DNA of 64,000 nucleotides from Bacteroidetes bacterium GWF2_41_31 (GTDB lineage Bacteria; Bacteroidota; Bacteroidia; Bacteroidales; F082): NCBI GenBank assembly GCA_001769215.1, contig MEOL01000026.1, positions 1 to 64,000 of the forward strand, read 5' to 3'. Shown piece by piece: positions 55,144 to 63,501 of this stretch (position 1 is its first letter; each line of letters starts with the position of its first letter). The notes under the pieces were generated by a model. It saw only the letters and a program-made list of their open reading frames with translations, ran no database searches and was not told where the DNA came from. The position numbers and the translations under genes were made by a program.

Positions 55144-56358
55144 GTGATTCGGTTTATTGCATACATGTTATTGATATCAATCCTGCTGGCAGCCGGGGGT
55201 TGCAACAATGCAGAGGAGGAAATGGCTGATAGATATCAGAAGAAAAGCGATGAATCATCTGATATCAGTCCGAAAGCTCAATTCATTTCACCCTTAGCTT
55301 CTATCGAATCATTTCAAATTACAGTATCAGGAACTGACACCATTTATTCATCACATTACCAAACAAATGTTGCCAGAGAGGTACCTATGACCATTCAGGA
55401 AATGGCTGCAATAAATGGCGGCCTTAAACAAACGGATCGCAGCACTCCGATGCAGGGTCAGCATACTTTTCTTAAACCTGACGAACCCGCCTGGCAATTG
55501 CGTGTGCTTTTCGAAAACGATATTTTCACAAATACCGATTTTTATTACACCAACGGTGTCAATATTGCTTTTACAACTCCGTTGGCACGCACAGGGTTGT
55601 ATTTTCTGTTGGCAGGTGTGTCGAAAAGCCCCGATGTGGAATGCACGGGATTTTCCATTACTCAAAAAATATACACCCCGACCAATCCCGATGTTGACTA
55701 TGTACTCGCCGGCGACAGGCCATTTTCGGGTTATCTTACACTGGAACAGTTCAGGGAAACCTACTCTTTAAAAAACAAGCTGATCATGAAAAGCAGTCTG
55801 GAATTTGGTATCCTTGGGCCAGCCTCTTTTGGTGGCAAAGTGCAATCGTCCATCCACCAGATCGAGCCCATTGGCTGGGACAACCAAATACAAAACATGG
55901 TGGTAGTCAATTATCGGTTTTTAATTGAAAAAGGATTAGTCAGCCACCCCAACGCCGAGTTAAATGTTACCGGGTCGGTAAGTGCAGGCACCGCTTTTAA
56001 CAATATAAAACCCGGGATTTATTTTCGGGTAGGACAATTTATCCCGTTATTACGCGGCGACGCCTCCCTCACCGAAAATGGTTTAAATACATTGAACTGG
56101 CAATATTGGTTTTTCATAAAATCACAGGCGTCCATCGTATTGTACGATGCAACCCTTCAAGGTAGTTTATTTTCAAGCCAAAACTCGTATGTTATCCCGG
56201 CAAATCAAGTCAATAGGTTCGTGCCACAGGCAACTGCCGGCTTGGCTTTGTATTACAAAAGAGCCGGCTTGGAGTTATCGGCACATTATTTAACTCCGGA
56301 ATTTAAAGGAGCTCAATACTTCAGGTGGGGAGGTATACGCCTGGTTTACAGTTTTTAA
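55144..56358 (+). CDS. LpxR-family (DUF2219) outer-membrane protein
   Basis: About 404 aa from GTG 55144 (track start 55093). The later start fits the -7 box at 55119 and gives a lipoprotein-like signal IRFIAYMLLISILLAAGGC. The LpxR/DUF2219 signature is clear: LRVLFENDIFTNTDFYYTNGVNIAFTTPLA, then GFSITQKIYTP, DRPFSGYLTL and DNQIQN. LpxR removes the 3'-acyloxyacyl chain of lipid A; activity here is inferred only from family. The first 110 residues are a low-complexity extension not usual in LpxR. It ends with barrel strands (FRWGGIRLVYSF). The downstream operon begins 15 nt later. Confidence 0.8.
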   Translation: MIRFIAYMLLISILLAAGGCNNAEEEMADRYQKKSDESSDISPKAQFISPLASIESFQITVSGTDTIYSSHYQTNVAREVPMTIQEMAAINGGLKQTDRSTPMQGQHTFLKPDEPAWQLRVLFENDIFTNTDFYYTNGVNIAFTTPLARTGLYFLLAGVSKSPDVECTGFSITQKIYTPTNPDVDYVLAGDRPFSGYLTLEQFRETYSLKNKLIMKSSLEFGILGPASFGGKVQSSIHQIEPIGWDNQIQNMVVVNYRFLIEKGLVSHPNAELNVTGSVSAGTAFNNIKPGIYFRVGQFIPLLRGDASLTENGLNTLNWQYWFFIKSQASIVLYDATLQGSLFSSQNSYVIPANQVNRFVPQATAGLALYYKRAGLELSAHYLTPEFKGAQYFRWGGIRLVYSF

Positions 56359-56373
56359 TTCAGTTTAAAATAA

Positions 56374-56685
56374 ATGAAAATACAAAAATCAACCAATGGT
56401 CATCCTAAAAAATTTGACTACCCTACGCAGGGGGAACTTCAGTTTCCGGTTACCTATGAATTAAAAGTAGTTTTTGATGCCCATTCCGATGATACAGAAA
56501 TCAAAAACCGATTGGAAGCTATTTTTAAACAACTTCAGATCAGTCATGCTTTTTCAGGAATAAAAACCAGCAGTAAAGGCAGTTACCGAAGCTATTCGTA
56601 TCAGGTTTCCATTGTCGACAAAACCACGATGGAGAACCTTTATACCGAACTTAAAAGTGTGCCCGGACTAAAAACAGCATTGTAA
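56374..56685 (+). CDS. DUF493 family protein
   Basis: 103 aa. The DUF493 (YbeD-like) pattern is evident: FPVTYELKVVFDAHSDDTEIKNRLEAIF, then SSKGSYRSYSYQVSIVDKTTMENLYTELKSVPGLKTAL. A small cytoplasmic alpha-beta protein, regulatory role suspected from its ACT-like fold. Stop and next start overlap by one base (TAATG), so it is translated with crcB. Confidence 0.88.
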   Translation: MKIQKSTNGHPKKFDYPTQGELQFPVTYELKVVFDAHSDDTEIKNRLEAIFKQLQISHAFSGIKTSSKGSYRSYSYQVSIVDKTTMENLYTELKSVPGLKTAL

Positions 56686-57056
56686 TGGAAAAAGTTTTAG
56701 CCGTTGCCATTGGAGGAGCCGCCGGCACAGTACTGCGATATATCACCTTCCTGTATTTCGATAAAGGGCACGAACATTATTTCCCATGGGCGACTCTGGT
56801 CATCAACCTGATTGGATCGTTTCTCATTGGTTTTTTGTGGGGTCTTTTCGACAAGATGTACGTTAGTCCCGGCATTCGACTGTTTATATTTGTCGGTTTG
56901 TTGGGCAGCTTCACCACTTTCTCAACCTTCGCGTTCGAAGTGTTCAACATAAGCAGGAATGGCAGTATGCTGCAAGGGCTCATTTATATGATAGGCACCA
57001 ACATCATTGGGATTTCTTTGGCCGCCGGTGGCTATTATTTATCAAAACTAATCTGA
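56685..57056 (+). CDS. crcB: fluoride ion channel CrcB/FluC
   Basis: 123 aa, four membrane helices. Exports fluoride as a dual-topology dimer. Signatures: GGAAGTVLRYI at the start, TLVINLIGSFLIGFLWG with the conserved Asn, and GLLGSFTTFSTFAFEV with the conserved GSFTTFST. One-base overlaps on both sides (with DUF493 and the next gene) mark a tight operon. No fluoride riboswitch is recognisable upstream. Confidence 0.95.
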   Translation: MEKVLAVAIGGAAGTVLRYITFLYFDKGHEHYFPWATLVINLIGSFLIGFLWGLFDKMYVSPGIRLFIFVGLLGSFTTFSTFAFEVFNISRNGSMLQGLIYMIGTNIIGISLAAGGYYLSKLI

Positions 57057-57625
57057 TGCACGAGATTGAACCTTTTTACGAGTGGCGCGACTTTTATGTG
57101 GCCTCCGAGGATCGTTACTCGCCTTTTTATGGACGTGAATACAGCGAATTTGAACTGACCCACGCCATATACAACTACCTGATACACCCACAGTGGGATC
57201 ATTTTGGTTCCGCCACCCTCTACCTGAAATTGCTCATGGTAAACGATGAAAAGCAATACGCCATCATCGAACTCATAGGCGAATGGAACGACACTTTGTA
57301 CAATGACATCATGTATCTTTATCAGGAAGTTATTGAACCATTGATCGACCGGGGGATTATATATTACATCCTGATAGGCGAAAACGTGCTGAATTTCCAT
57401 GCCGACACATCCGACTATTACGAGGAATGGTCTGACAACCTGGAAGATGGATGGATCGTTTGTTTGAATTTCAGAAACCACTTAATAGATGAATTTACAA
57501 ATGCCAGCATCGACTTCTACATGGCCATGGGAGGTAAGTTTAATGAACTCAACTGGCGTGCCTATTCGCCAGATGAGCTTTTCCACAAGGTTAACAGGAT
57601 GATCACCAAAAGGTTAAATCCATGA
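57056..57625 (+). CDS. conserved hypothetical protein in crcB operon
   Basis: 189 aa, cytoplasmic, acidic, rich in Tyr/Trp (EPFYEWRDFYVASEDRYSPFYGREYSEFE). No known motif or signal peptide. Its place between crcB (TGATG overlap) and acylphosphatase (ATGA overlap) shows co-translation, but function cannot be inferred. Confidence 0.75.
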   Translation: MHEIEPFYEWRDFYVASEDRYSPFYGREYSEFELTHAIYNYLIHPQWDHFGSATLYLKLLMVNDEKQYAIIELIGEWNDTLYNDIMYLYQEVIEPLIDRGIIYYILIGENVLNFHADTSDYYEEWSDNLEDGWIVCLNFRNHLIDEFTNASIDFYMAMGGKFNELNWRAYSPDELFHKVNRMITKRLNP

Positions 57626-57894
57626 GTCTCAAAGCCATCCGTTTGACCATCTTTGGAAAAGTGCAGGGTGTGGGTTATCGGTTTTATACCCAGCGCAAAG
57701 CACAGGAATTGAATCTTACCGGATGGGTAAAAAACCAACGTGATGGCACCGTGTATGTTGAAGTCGAAGGCGAAAAGCAAGCCGTTGATACCTTTATCGA
57801 TTGGTGCAACGAAGGTCCATCCTGGGCTGAGGTGCGTTTGGTACAAACACAGGAAATTCCCTTGCAGGGATTTGATGGATTTGTGGTGAGGTAA
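57622..57894 (+). CDS. acyP: acylphosphatase
   Basis: 90 aa. Hydrolyses acyl phosphates. The signature IFGKVQGVGYRFYTQRKAQEL includes the catalytic Arg (GYR), and GWVKNQRDGTVYVEVEGE contains the catalytic Asn. Length is exactly that of the family. Last gene of the operon, overlapping its neighbour by ATGA. Confidence 0.95.
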   Translation: MSLKAIRLTIFGKVQGVGYRFYTQRKAQELNLTGWVKNQRDGTVYVEVEGEKQAVDTFIDWCNEGPSWAEVRLVQTQEIPLQGFDGFVVR

Positions 57895-57963
57895 CAACAA
57901 ACGCATCCCGTTTTGTCAACTCAACAGCATAACGAAGGACTTCCAACTTAAATATATACAAGC

Positions 57964-58638
57964 TCAAAATGATTCCTTCCAGGCTCGTAAAAACTCGCGT
58001 TTTCCGGGAGGACCCGGAAGTTTTTCAATCCGAAATCCAATCGATTGTAATGCTCGTTTTACCAATCCTTTGCTGGAATAAGTAACCAAAATCCCGCCCG
58101 GCTTCAGGGCTTCATACAACTTCCTAAATCCCTTCTCCGTCCACATTTCAGGTTGTGAATCCGGTGAAAAGGCATCAAAAAACACCACATCGTATTTACT
58201 GCGCTCCGGTTTGGCATCCTGAAAAGAAACCAGCTGTTTGTCAAGATAAAAGAGCGGGGTAATTGGAATGGAACTCTGCGCCGATTCATGCATGCGATGG
58301 AACAATGTGGTATCGATATCCAGCAAATCAGCATAGTTTAACGCTTCAATTTCGGCAGCAGAAACAGGATATAACTCAATGGCAGTATAATGAATCTTCA
58401 CATGTTTCTCCTCCCCTGCCTGCAAGGTCAGCAAGGCATTTAACCCTGTACCAAATCCTACCTCCAAAACCCAGACGTTCGATTGATTTAAGCATGGCCA
58501 TAATCCCGCTTCGATAAAAATATGCCGCGACTCCTGAATGGCACCAAAAGTACTGTGGTAATGTTCACCACTTTGGGCATTGTATAGAGTCGACGAACCA
58601 TCAGCTGTAATAACAAGCTGATTATTAACAGAATTCAT
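57964..58638 (-). CDS. mnmD: tRNA 5-methylaminomethyl-2-thiouridine methyltransferase (MnmD)
   Basis: 224 aa. SAM-dependent enzyme equal to the N-terminal half of MnmC, methylating nm5s2U34 in tRNA; the separate oxidase domain is absent, as usual in Bacteroidota. Visible: SGEHYHSTFGAIQESRHIFIEAGL (21-45), AdoMet site VLEVGFGTGLNALL (57-70), and DVVFFDAFSPDSQPEMW (150-166) with the acidic catalytic-type motif. Normal length. Confidence 0.92.
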   Translation of the reverse strand: MNSVNNQLVITADGSSTLYNAQSGEHYHSTFGAIQESRHIFIEAGLWPCLNQSNVWVLEVGFGTGLNALLTLQAGEEKHVKIHYTAIELYPVSAAEIEALNYADLLDIDTTLFHRMHESAQSSIPITPLFYLDKQLVSFQDAKPERSKYDVVFFDAFSPDSQPEMWTEKGFRKLYEALKPGGILVTYSSKGLVKRALQSIGFRIEKLPGPPGKREFLRAWKESF

Positions 58639-58751
58639 TATTCAAATTAGGGACTGCAAAGATGCGAAAAAATGATATTGTCCTCAAAGGAACATGAAAT
58701 AGTTCATTGATTTTTTAAGTAGCCTCTTGTTTAGTCATCCAAATTTGAAAT

Positions 58752-58759
58752 TACATTTG
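58752..58759 (+). promoter_or_regulatory. -7 box of the DUF486 gene
   Basis: TACATTTG fits TAnnTTTG. TTG at 58727-58729 is 22 nt further upstream as a possible -33 element. The ATG follows after 56 nt. Confidence 0.45.
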
Positions 58760-58815
58760 CATACATTTATAATCTTGAAACGGGTGCAGCAAATTCCAAA
58801 ACCAATTTCACTCCG

Positions 58816-59184
58816 ATGAAAAGTATTTACACCATTGCACTGCTGGTGCTCTCGAACACTTTTATGACTTTTGCCTGGTATGGGCATCTTAAGTTTAAAG
58901 AATGGAAATGGTTTGAGGGATGGCCTCTGGTGGTGATTATTTTAATCAGTTGGGGCATCGCGTTGTTCGAATACATGTTTCAGGTGCCGGCTAACCGGAT
59001 AGGATATCAGGAAAACGGCGGGCCATTTTCACTCGTTCAGCTTAAAGTAATCCAGGAGGTCATCACACTGGTTGTTTTTTCAATGTTTACATTGGTTTTG
59101 TTTAAAAACGAAACGTTCAAATGGAACCACCTGTTAGGTTTTGTTTTTTTAATACTCGCGGTTTATTTCATTTTCAAAAAGTAG
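58816..59184 (+). CDS. DMT-family DUF486 membrane protein
   Basis: 122 aa, four predicted helices. DUF486 signature: TFMTFAWYGHLKF, then ISWGIALFEYMFQVPANRIGY and a LKVIQEVITLVVFSMFTL helix. Related to small multidrug-resistance-like drug/metabolite transporters; substrate unknown. Monocistronic. Confidence 0.9.
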   Translation: MKSIYTIALLVLSNTFMTFAWYGHLKFKEWKWFEGWPLVVIILISWGIALFEYMFQVPANRIGYQENGGPFSLVQLKVIQEVITLVVFSMFTLVLFKNETFKWNHLLGFVFLILAVYFIFKK

Positions 59185-59351
59185 CCAATCCAAACAGGTT
59201 GATATTGAAAGCTTACATTCGAGTTTCAACCACGGTTATGTTTCACGTAATTAAGGTAATGGCTCATCGACCTGGTCATACAAATCATTTGAAACGAATC
59301 TAAATTAGATTGACTGTTAAAAAAATAACAGCCTAATCGGATGAAAAAACC

Positions 59352-59359
59352 TACCTTTG
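59352..59359 (+). promoter_or_regulatory. -7 box upstream of the cDPGS-like gene
   Basis: TACCTTTG fits TAnnTTTG, 46 nt before the ATG. No -33 TTTG at the usual spacing. Confidence 0.4.
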
Positions 59360-59405
59360 TGGGGTTCAATTTTTTAACAAAAATCCGTTAAAACAGCAAT
59401 AGTTT

Positions 59406-60743
59406 ATGAAAAAAAATGTGATTATTATCGGCGCTGCCGGACGCGATTTCCACAATTTCAACACCTATTACCGTGGAAATAAAAATTATAATGTAGTCGC
59501 TTTTACTGCCGCTCAGATTCCTGATATCGACGGCAGAAAATACCCGACTGAATTGGCAGGGGATTTATATCCCGAAGGAATTCCTATTTATGATGAGTCG
59601 AACCTTCCTCAATTGATAAAAGATTTAAAAGCAGACGATTGTGTTTTCTCCTACAGCGATGTTCCTTATCCAAGGGTGATGGGTGTTAGTGCCATCGTGA
59701 ATGCAGCAGGGGCTAACTTTATCCTGCTCGGACCCAGGGATACCATGGTTAAAAGTACCAAACCTGTGATTGCTGTTGGCGCGGTTCGCACCGGATGCGG
59801 AAAAAGCCAGACTTCGCGCAGGGTGATTGAATACCTCATGGCAAAAGGCCTGAAAGTGGTTGCTGTTCGTCATCCCATGCCTTATGGCGATTTGAACGCA
59901 CAAAAAGTACAGCGATTTGCCACGGTGGCCGACCTGGCAAAACACAAATGTACCGTTGAAGAAATGGAAGAATATGAACCACATGTAGTGCGCGGAAATG
60001 TGATTTATGCCGGCGTAGACTATGAAGCCATTTTACGTGCTGCCGAAGTTGACCCGGATGGTTGCGATGTCGTGCTTTGGGATGGAGGTAACAATGATTT
60101 TCCTTTTTATAAACCCGATTTAAACATCACCGTAGTCGATCCTCACCGCCCCGGTCATGAGCTGTCATACTATCCCGGTGAAGTAACCTTGCGTTTAGCC
60201 GATGTGGTAGTCATCAACAAGATGGATACCGCTGCTCCCGAAGCCATTCAAACCGTACGTGAAAACATTTATAAAGTAAACCCGACAGCCATTGTTGTGG
60301 ATGCTGCTTCCCCAATCGCGGTGGACGATCCAGGCATCATCAAAGGCAAACGGGTGTTGGTGGTTGAAGATGGCCCAACCCTCACCCATGGTGAAATGAA
60401 AATTGGTGCCGGTACGGTTGCTGCCCGCAAATTCGGAGCCGCAGAACTCGTTGATCCACGTCCATTTGTGGTGGGTAAACTGGCTGAAACGTTCCGAATT
60501 TACCCCAACATCGGAACCTTGCTTCCCGCCATGGGATACAGCGATCAGCAGCTCAAAGACCTGGAAACTTCTATCAACAATACCGATTGTGATTCTGTTG
60601 TAATTGGTACACCCATCGATTTGAACAGGATTGTTAAAATCACAAAACCCAACACCCGGGTGTATTACGACTTACAGGAAATTGGCCAGCCCGACCTCAA
60701 AGGTATTCTGGATGACTTTGTAAAAAAATACAAACTGGATTAA
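59406..60743 (+). CDS. cyclic 2,3-diphosphoglycerate synthase-like P-loop enzyme
   Basis: 445 aa. The N-terminal Rossmann-like part (MKKNVIIIGAAGRDFHNFN) precedes a P-loop domain with Walker A GAVRTGCGKS (125-134), followed by SRRVIEYLMAKGLKVVAVRHPMPYG. Later features are VVLWDGGNNDFPFYKPDLNITVVDPHRPGHE and VVINKMDTA (NKxD-like guanine/adenine motif). In archaeal methanogens a homologous enzyme makes cyclic 2,3-diphosphoglycerate. The bacterial members are usually annotated as GTPase or cDPG synthase without biochemical proof. Monocistronic with a good terminator. Confidence 0.8.
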   Translation: MKKNVIIIGAAGRDFHNFNTYYRGNKNYNVVAFTAAQIPDIDGRKYPTELAGDLYPEGIPIYDESNLPQLIKDLKADDCVFSYSDVPYPRVMGVSAIVNAAGANFILLGPRDTMVKSTKPVIAVGAVRTGCGKSQTSRRVIEYLMAKGLKVVAVRHPMPYGDLNAQKVQRFATVADLAKHKCTVEEMEEYEPHVVRGNVIYAGVDYEAILRAAEVDPDGCDVVLWDGGNNDFPFYKPDLNITVVDPHRPGHELSYYPGEVTLRLADVVVINKMDTAAPEAIQTVRENIYKVNPTAIVVDAASPIAVDDPGIIKGKRVLVVEDGPTLTHGEMKIGAGTVAARKFGAAELVDPRPFVVGKLAETFRIYPNIGTLLPAMGYSDQQLKDLETSINNTDCDSVVIGTPIDLNRIVKITKPNTRVYYDLQEIGQPDLKGILDDFVKKYKLD

Positions 60744-60759
60744 TTAACACTTTTCCTTT

Positions 60760-60790
60760 AAAGGCGGTCTTAGGGCCGCTTTTTTTTTGA
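60760..60790 (+). terminator. intrinsic terminator of the cDPGS-like gene
   Basis: AAGgCGG and CCGCTT form a stem around TCTTAGGG, followed by T9. Confidence 0.75.
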
Positions 60791-60909
60791 TTCCCGACAA
60801 GATGAATGCAGATTGGTCAGACTTGAGCATGATCCTCAGAAATATCCACCTCCCTGGTGCGAGAATGTTTCGCGTGCCCATGTTCATCTCGAAAGAATCT
60901 CGTACGAAT

Positions 60910-61130
60910 GGGACAGGCACGGAGCGGAGTGACAAGACCTATCTACCTACCTACCTACCTACCTACCTACCTACCTACCTACCTACCTACCGTAGACAGG
61001 TCTCACCGCAAAGCAAAAAAATCCCTGTTTGTCTATATTCGGTGCAATTATCCGTTTTATCCGTCCTATCCGTGACATACTCATCATCCCCACCTGCCGA
61101 TAGGAATAAGCCCGCCGACGTGCCTGTCCC
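60910..61130. repeat. inverted-repeat-bounded segment containing a (CTAC)n tract
   Basis: GGGACAGGCACG (60910-60921) and its perfect complement CGTGCCTGTCCC (61119-61130) bound about 220 bp. The same motif occurs near 49494. The stretch is non-coding, and the 128-aa track ORF here is low complexity from the tract. Confidence 0.5.
60943..60991 (+). repeat. microsatellite, 12 copies of CTAC
   Basis: Twelve perfect tandem CTAC units plus one base. It is likely unstable in copy number. TACC-rich palindromes elsewhere in the window (10050, 13172, 14434, 24100) have similar composition. Confidence 0.95.
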
Positions 61131-61229
61131 GTTTATACGGGGTTCTATTTCCCTACATTCTATTTCCCAATAAATTTATGTGAGCCAAGAAAATCCATGC
61201 AATTGATACCACCGTAACCGCATGATGTG

Positions 61230-61237
61230 TACTTTTG
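61230..61237 (+). promoter_or_regulatory. -7 box of the 61254 gene
   Basis: TACTTTTG fits TAnnTTTG and ends 16 nt before the ATG. Confidence 0.4.
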
Positions 61238-61253
61238 AAGCAAATTTGTAAAA

Positions 61254-61874
61254 ATGCGTTTGTTTGCAGCTATTGTTTTATCTTGTCTGTTACTACCCGT
61301 AGCCACGACCAAAGCCCAATCTACCGGGTTTGGCAGCAACGTGATGTCCGTCGGGGAGGCGGATGAAAGCCCTAATCCTCCTCCCAAAGTGAGTGTCAGT
61401 CTGGGAACTTCGTTTATGGCATTTTCAGGGGTCAATGCCATCAATACCTGGATCATGCCGCGAATTACCATGCCTGTCACCAAAAAATGGAGTATCTCCT
61501 ATGGCATGGGCTATTCGGCTATTTTTATAAATGGTTTTGAAAATACATCCGGGCAACAAAACCACAGTCAATACGGACATCTGTTTGTTTCCGGACAATA
61601 TTTGCTTACTAAAAGAATCTCGCTCACCGGGACAGCCTACAAAACCATGATGCTTAATCCATCTCCAAAAGATGACCAACCCAGGGATAGCCGGTTGGAT
61701 TTCAGCAGCCAGGGTGTGATGCTCGATATGAATTATCAGTTAACCGACCATTTTCAAATCAACGTGGGCCTGGAGTACCGAAATCAAAACTATCCCATTT
61801 ACCCGGGAATGCATCCCGGTTTTTCAACCGGTTCTGGCAACTTCATGAATGAACGTTATCTTCCTTATCCATAA
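61254..61874 (+). CDS. hypothetical outer-membrane-associated protein
   Basis: 206 aa, family not recognised. Signal peptide MRLFAAIVLSCLLLPVATTKAQ. A region of alternating strands (KVSVSLGTSFMAFSG, KKWSISYGMGYSAIF, YGHLFVSGQYLLTKRISLTGTAY, FQINVGLEYRNQNYP) suggests a small beta-barrel or porin-like sheet. The C-terminus is Pro/Tyr-rich and lacks the usual terminal Phe. 60 nt before the acyl-CoA reductase gene. Confidence 0.65.
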   Translation: MRLFAAIVLSCLLLPVATTKAQSTGFGSNVMSVGEADESPNPPPKVSVSLGTSFMAFSGVNAINTWIMPRITMPVTKKWSISYGMGYSAIFINGFENTSGQQNHSQYGHLFVSGQYLLTKRISLTGTAYKTMMLNPSPKDDQPRDSRLDFSSQGVMLDMNYQLTDHFQINVGLEYRNQNYPIYPGMHPGFSTGSGNFMNERYLPYP

Positions 61875-61933
61875 TCATATAGCCAAAATGCCTGTTGTGC
61901 CAGGGCAACTTACCTTAATAAAAAAATTCCACC

Positions 61934-63007
61934 ATGAACCTATTGAAACGAATTGAGGCATTTGCCCGTTTGGGTTATCTTATGCAGGAATCAGGCAATG
62001 CAGGCAACCAACCTTCATTTAAAGGTGCTGAGGAACAGCGTGCTTTCGAAGAACTTCAATTTGAAATCTGTGATGCTCCGCATTACAATGGGTGGTTTAC
62101 TGAGCCAATGGTACGAAAAGCCATCAGCTCGTTGGGCAAGTCAATGACCATGGAAAACCTTGAAAAATGGCTGAAACCATACCTGAAACATCTCGCGGAA
62201 ATAAATGAAAACCAAAGCATTGGCCTTGTAATGGCTGGTAATATCCCGGCAGTAGGGTTTCACGATTTGCTGTGCGTACTCATTACAGGAAATAAGCTTA
62301 AAGCCAAACTTTCATCCGATGACAACCGACTGATACCTGCTTTGACAAAGTTACTGGTGGCCATTGAACCAGGATTTGCTGATTCTGTTATGTTCACAAA
62401 TGACCGACTCAATGGCTTTAACGCCATCATTGCCACGGGAAGCAACAACTCAGCCCGCTATTTTGAGTATTATTTTGGAAAGTATCCACACATCATCCGG
62501 AAAAACAGAAATGGTGTAGCAGTACTAACCGGTAAGGAATCTCAGGACGAACTTCAACTTTTATGCAGCGATATTTTCAGCTATTATGGATTGGGATGCC
62601 GCAATGTTTCGCACCTTTATGTGCCCAGGGAATATGATTTCGTTCCACTTTTAGATGCTTGTCAACAGTGGGTTGCAGTAAACGACAACCACAAATATTT
62701 CAATAATTACGAATACAACAAGGCCATTTTTCTGGTGAACAGCACTGCTCATTTCGATGCAGGAAACCTTCTCGTCACCGAAAGCGCCTCTCTGGCATCG
62801 GCTGTAAGCGTGCTTCATTACGAATACTATTCAAATGTAGACGGACTACAAAAAAAACTGGAGGTGCTACAAGATCAAATCCAATGTGTGGTCGCCGCTG
62901 ATTCCCTTTTTGACTTCAGTATTCCTTTTGGCAAGAGCCAGGAACCTCAGCTTTGGGACTACGCGGATGGAATAGATACCATCGGGTTTTTAATGGGTCT
63001 CAAATAA
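61934..63007 (+). CDS. LuxC-like acyl-CoA reductase
   Basis: 357 aa, shorter than LuxC (about 480). It fits the Bacteroidota acyl-CoA reductase group: QSIGLVMAGNIPAVGFHDLLCVLITGN (94-120) as nucleotide-binding strand, FNAIIATGSNNSARYFEYYF, and catalytic Cys222 in SYYGLGCRNVSHLYVP. It would reduce an acyl-CoA or acyl thioester to aldehyde with NAD(P)H. No partner genes adjacent; pathway unknown. Confidence 0.85.
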   Translation: MNLLKRIEAFARLGYLMQESGNAGNQPSFKGAEEQRAFEELQFEICDAPHYNGWFTEPMVRKAISSLGKSMTMENLEKWLKPYLKHLAEINENQSIGLVMAGNIPAVGFHDLLCVLITGNKLKAKLSSDDNRLIPALTKLLVAIEPGFADSVMFTNDRLNGFNAIIATGSNNSARYFEYYFGKYPHIIRKNRNGVAVLTGKESQDELQLLCSDIFSYYGLGCRNVSHLYVPREYDFVPLLDACQQWVAVNDNHKYFNNYEYNKAIFLVNSTAHFDAGNLLVTESASLASAVSVLHYEYYSNVDGLQKKLEVLQDQIQCVVAADSLFDFSIPFGKSQEPQLWDYADGIDTIGFLMGLK

Positions 63008-63029
63008 AGAATTTATTTTTTCCAAATTA

Positions 63030-63061
63030 TTTGGTTATTACCTCCAAAGCAACTATTTTTG
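63030..63061 (+). promoter_or_regulatory. Bacteroidota-type promoter of rpmE2
   Basis: A -33 box TTTG (63030-63033), a 20-nt spacer and a -7 box TATTTTTG (63054-63061) match the consensus spacing exactly. It is the best promoter in the window; the ATG is 35 nt further on. Confidence 0.7.
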
Positions 63062-63096
63062 CAGCCCTTTAAAAGTGCATTGAAAAATCAGGAAAA

Positions 63097-63363
63097 ATGA
63101 AAAAAGATATTCACCCAAAGAACTACAGACTGGTCGTTTTTAAGGACATGTCAAACGATTACAGCTTTATAACCAAATCAACTGTGAACACCAAGGACAC
63201 GATTGAGTGGGAAGACGGTAAAGAATACCCGTTGGTAAAACTCGAAATTTCACATACTTCTCATCCCTTCTTTACAGGTAAGAGCAAATTGATTGATACT
63301 GCCGGTCGTGTTGATAAATTCAAAAACCGCTACAAAAAGCATTTCGACCAGAAAACACCTTAA
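63097..63363 (+). CDS. rpmE2: ribosomal protein L31 type B
   Basis: 88 aa. Large-subunit protein: [30 protein letters not shown], then [32 protein letters not shown]. It lacks the CxxC..CxxC zinc-binding cysteines of type A L31, which identifies the zinc-free type B (C- form). Type B replaces type A in zinc limitation in many bacteria, but Bacteroidota often carry only this form. Confidence 0.97.
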   Translation: MKKDIHPKNYRLVVFKDMSNDYSFITKSTVNTKDTIEWEDGKEYPLVKLEISHTSHPFFTGKSKLIDTAGRVDKFKNRYKKHFDQKTP

Positions 63364-63388
63364 TCATTTTTCAGTCGATTCAACATAC

Positions 63389-63426
63389 AAAGTCCTTGTG
63401 TTTCGGCACAAAGGGCTTTTTTTTTA
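63389..63426 (+). terminator. intrinsic terminator of rpmE2
   Basis: AAAGtCCTTGTG and CACAAaGGgCTTT pair around tttcgg, followed by a run of T. Confidence 0.85.
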
Positions 63427-63501
63427 TTAACAAGCAATTTTCTAAGTGCTTTTTCGTATCTTTATGGCAACACATAAAAAATCATATAAATCAACTTGTG
63501 T

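Noticed and set aside
56200-56690. Fluoride riboswitch ahead of crcB
   Set aside because: crcB starts by a one-base overlap with the DUF493 gene, and I see no conserved riboswitch core before that gene.
60943-60991. Tandem repeat as a CRISPR array
   Set aside because: Units are 4 bp and contiguous, with no spacers. No cas genes in the window.
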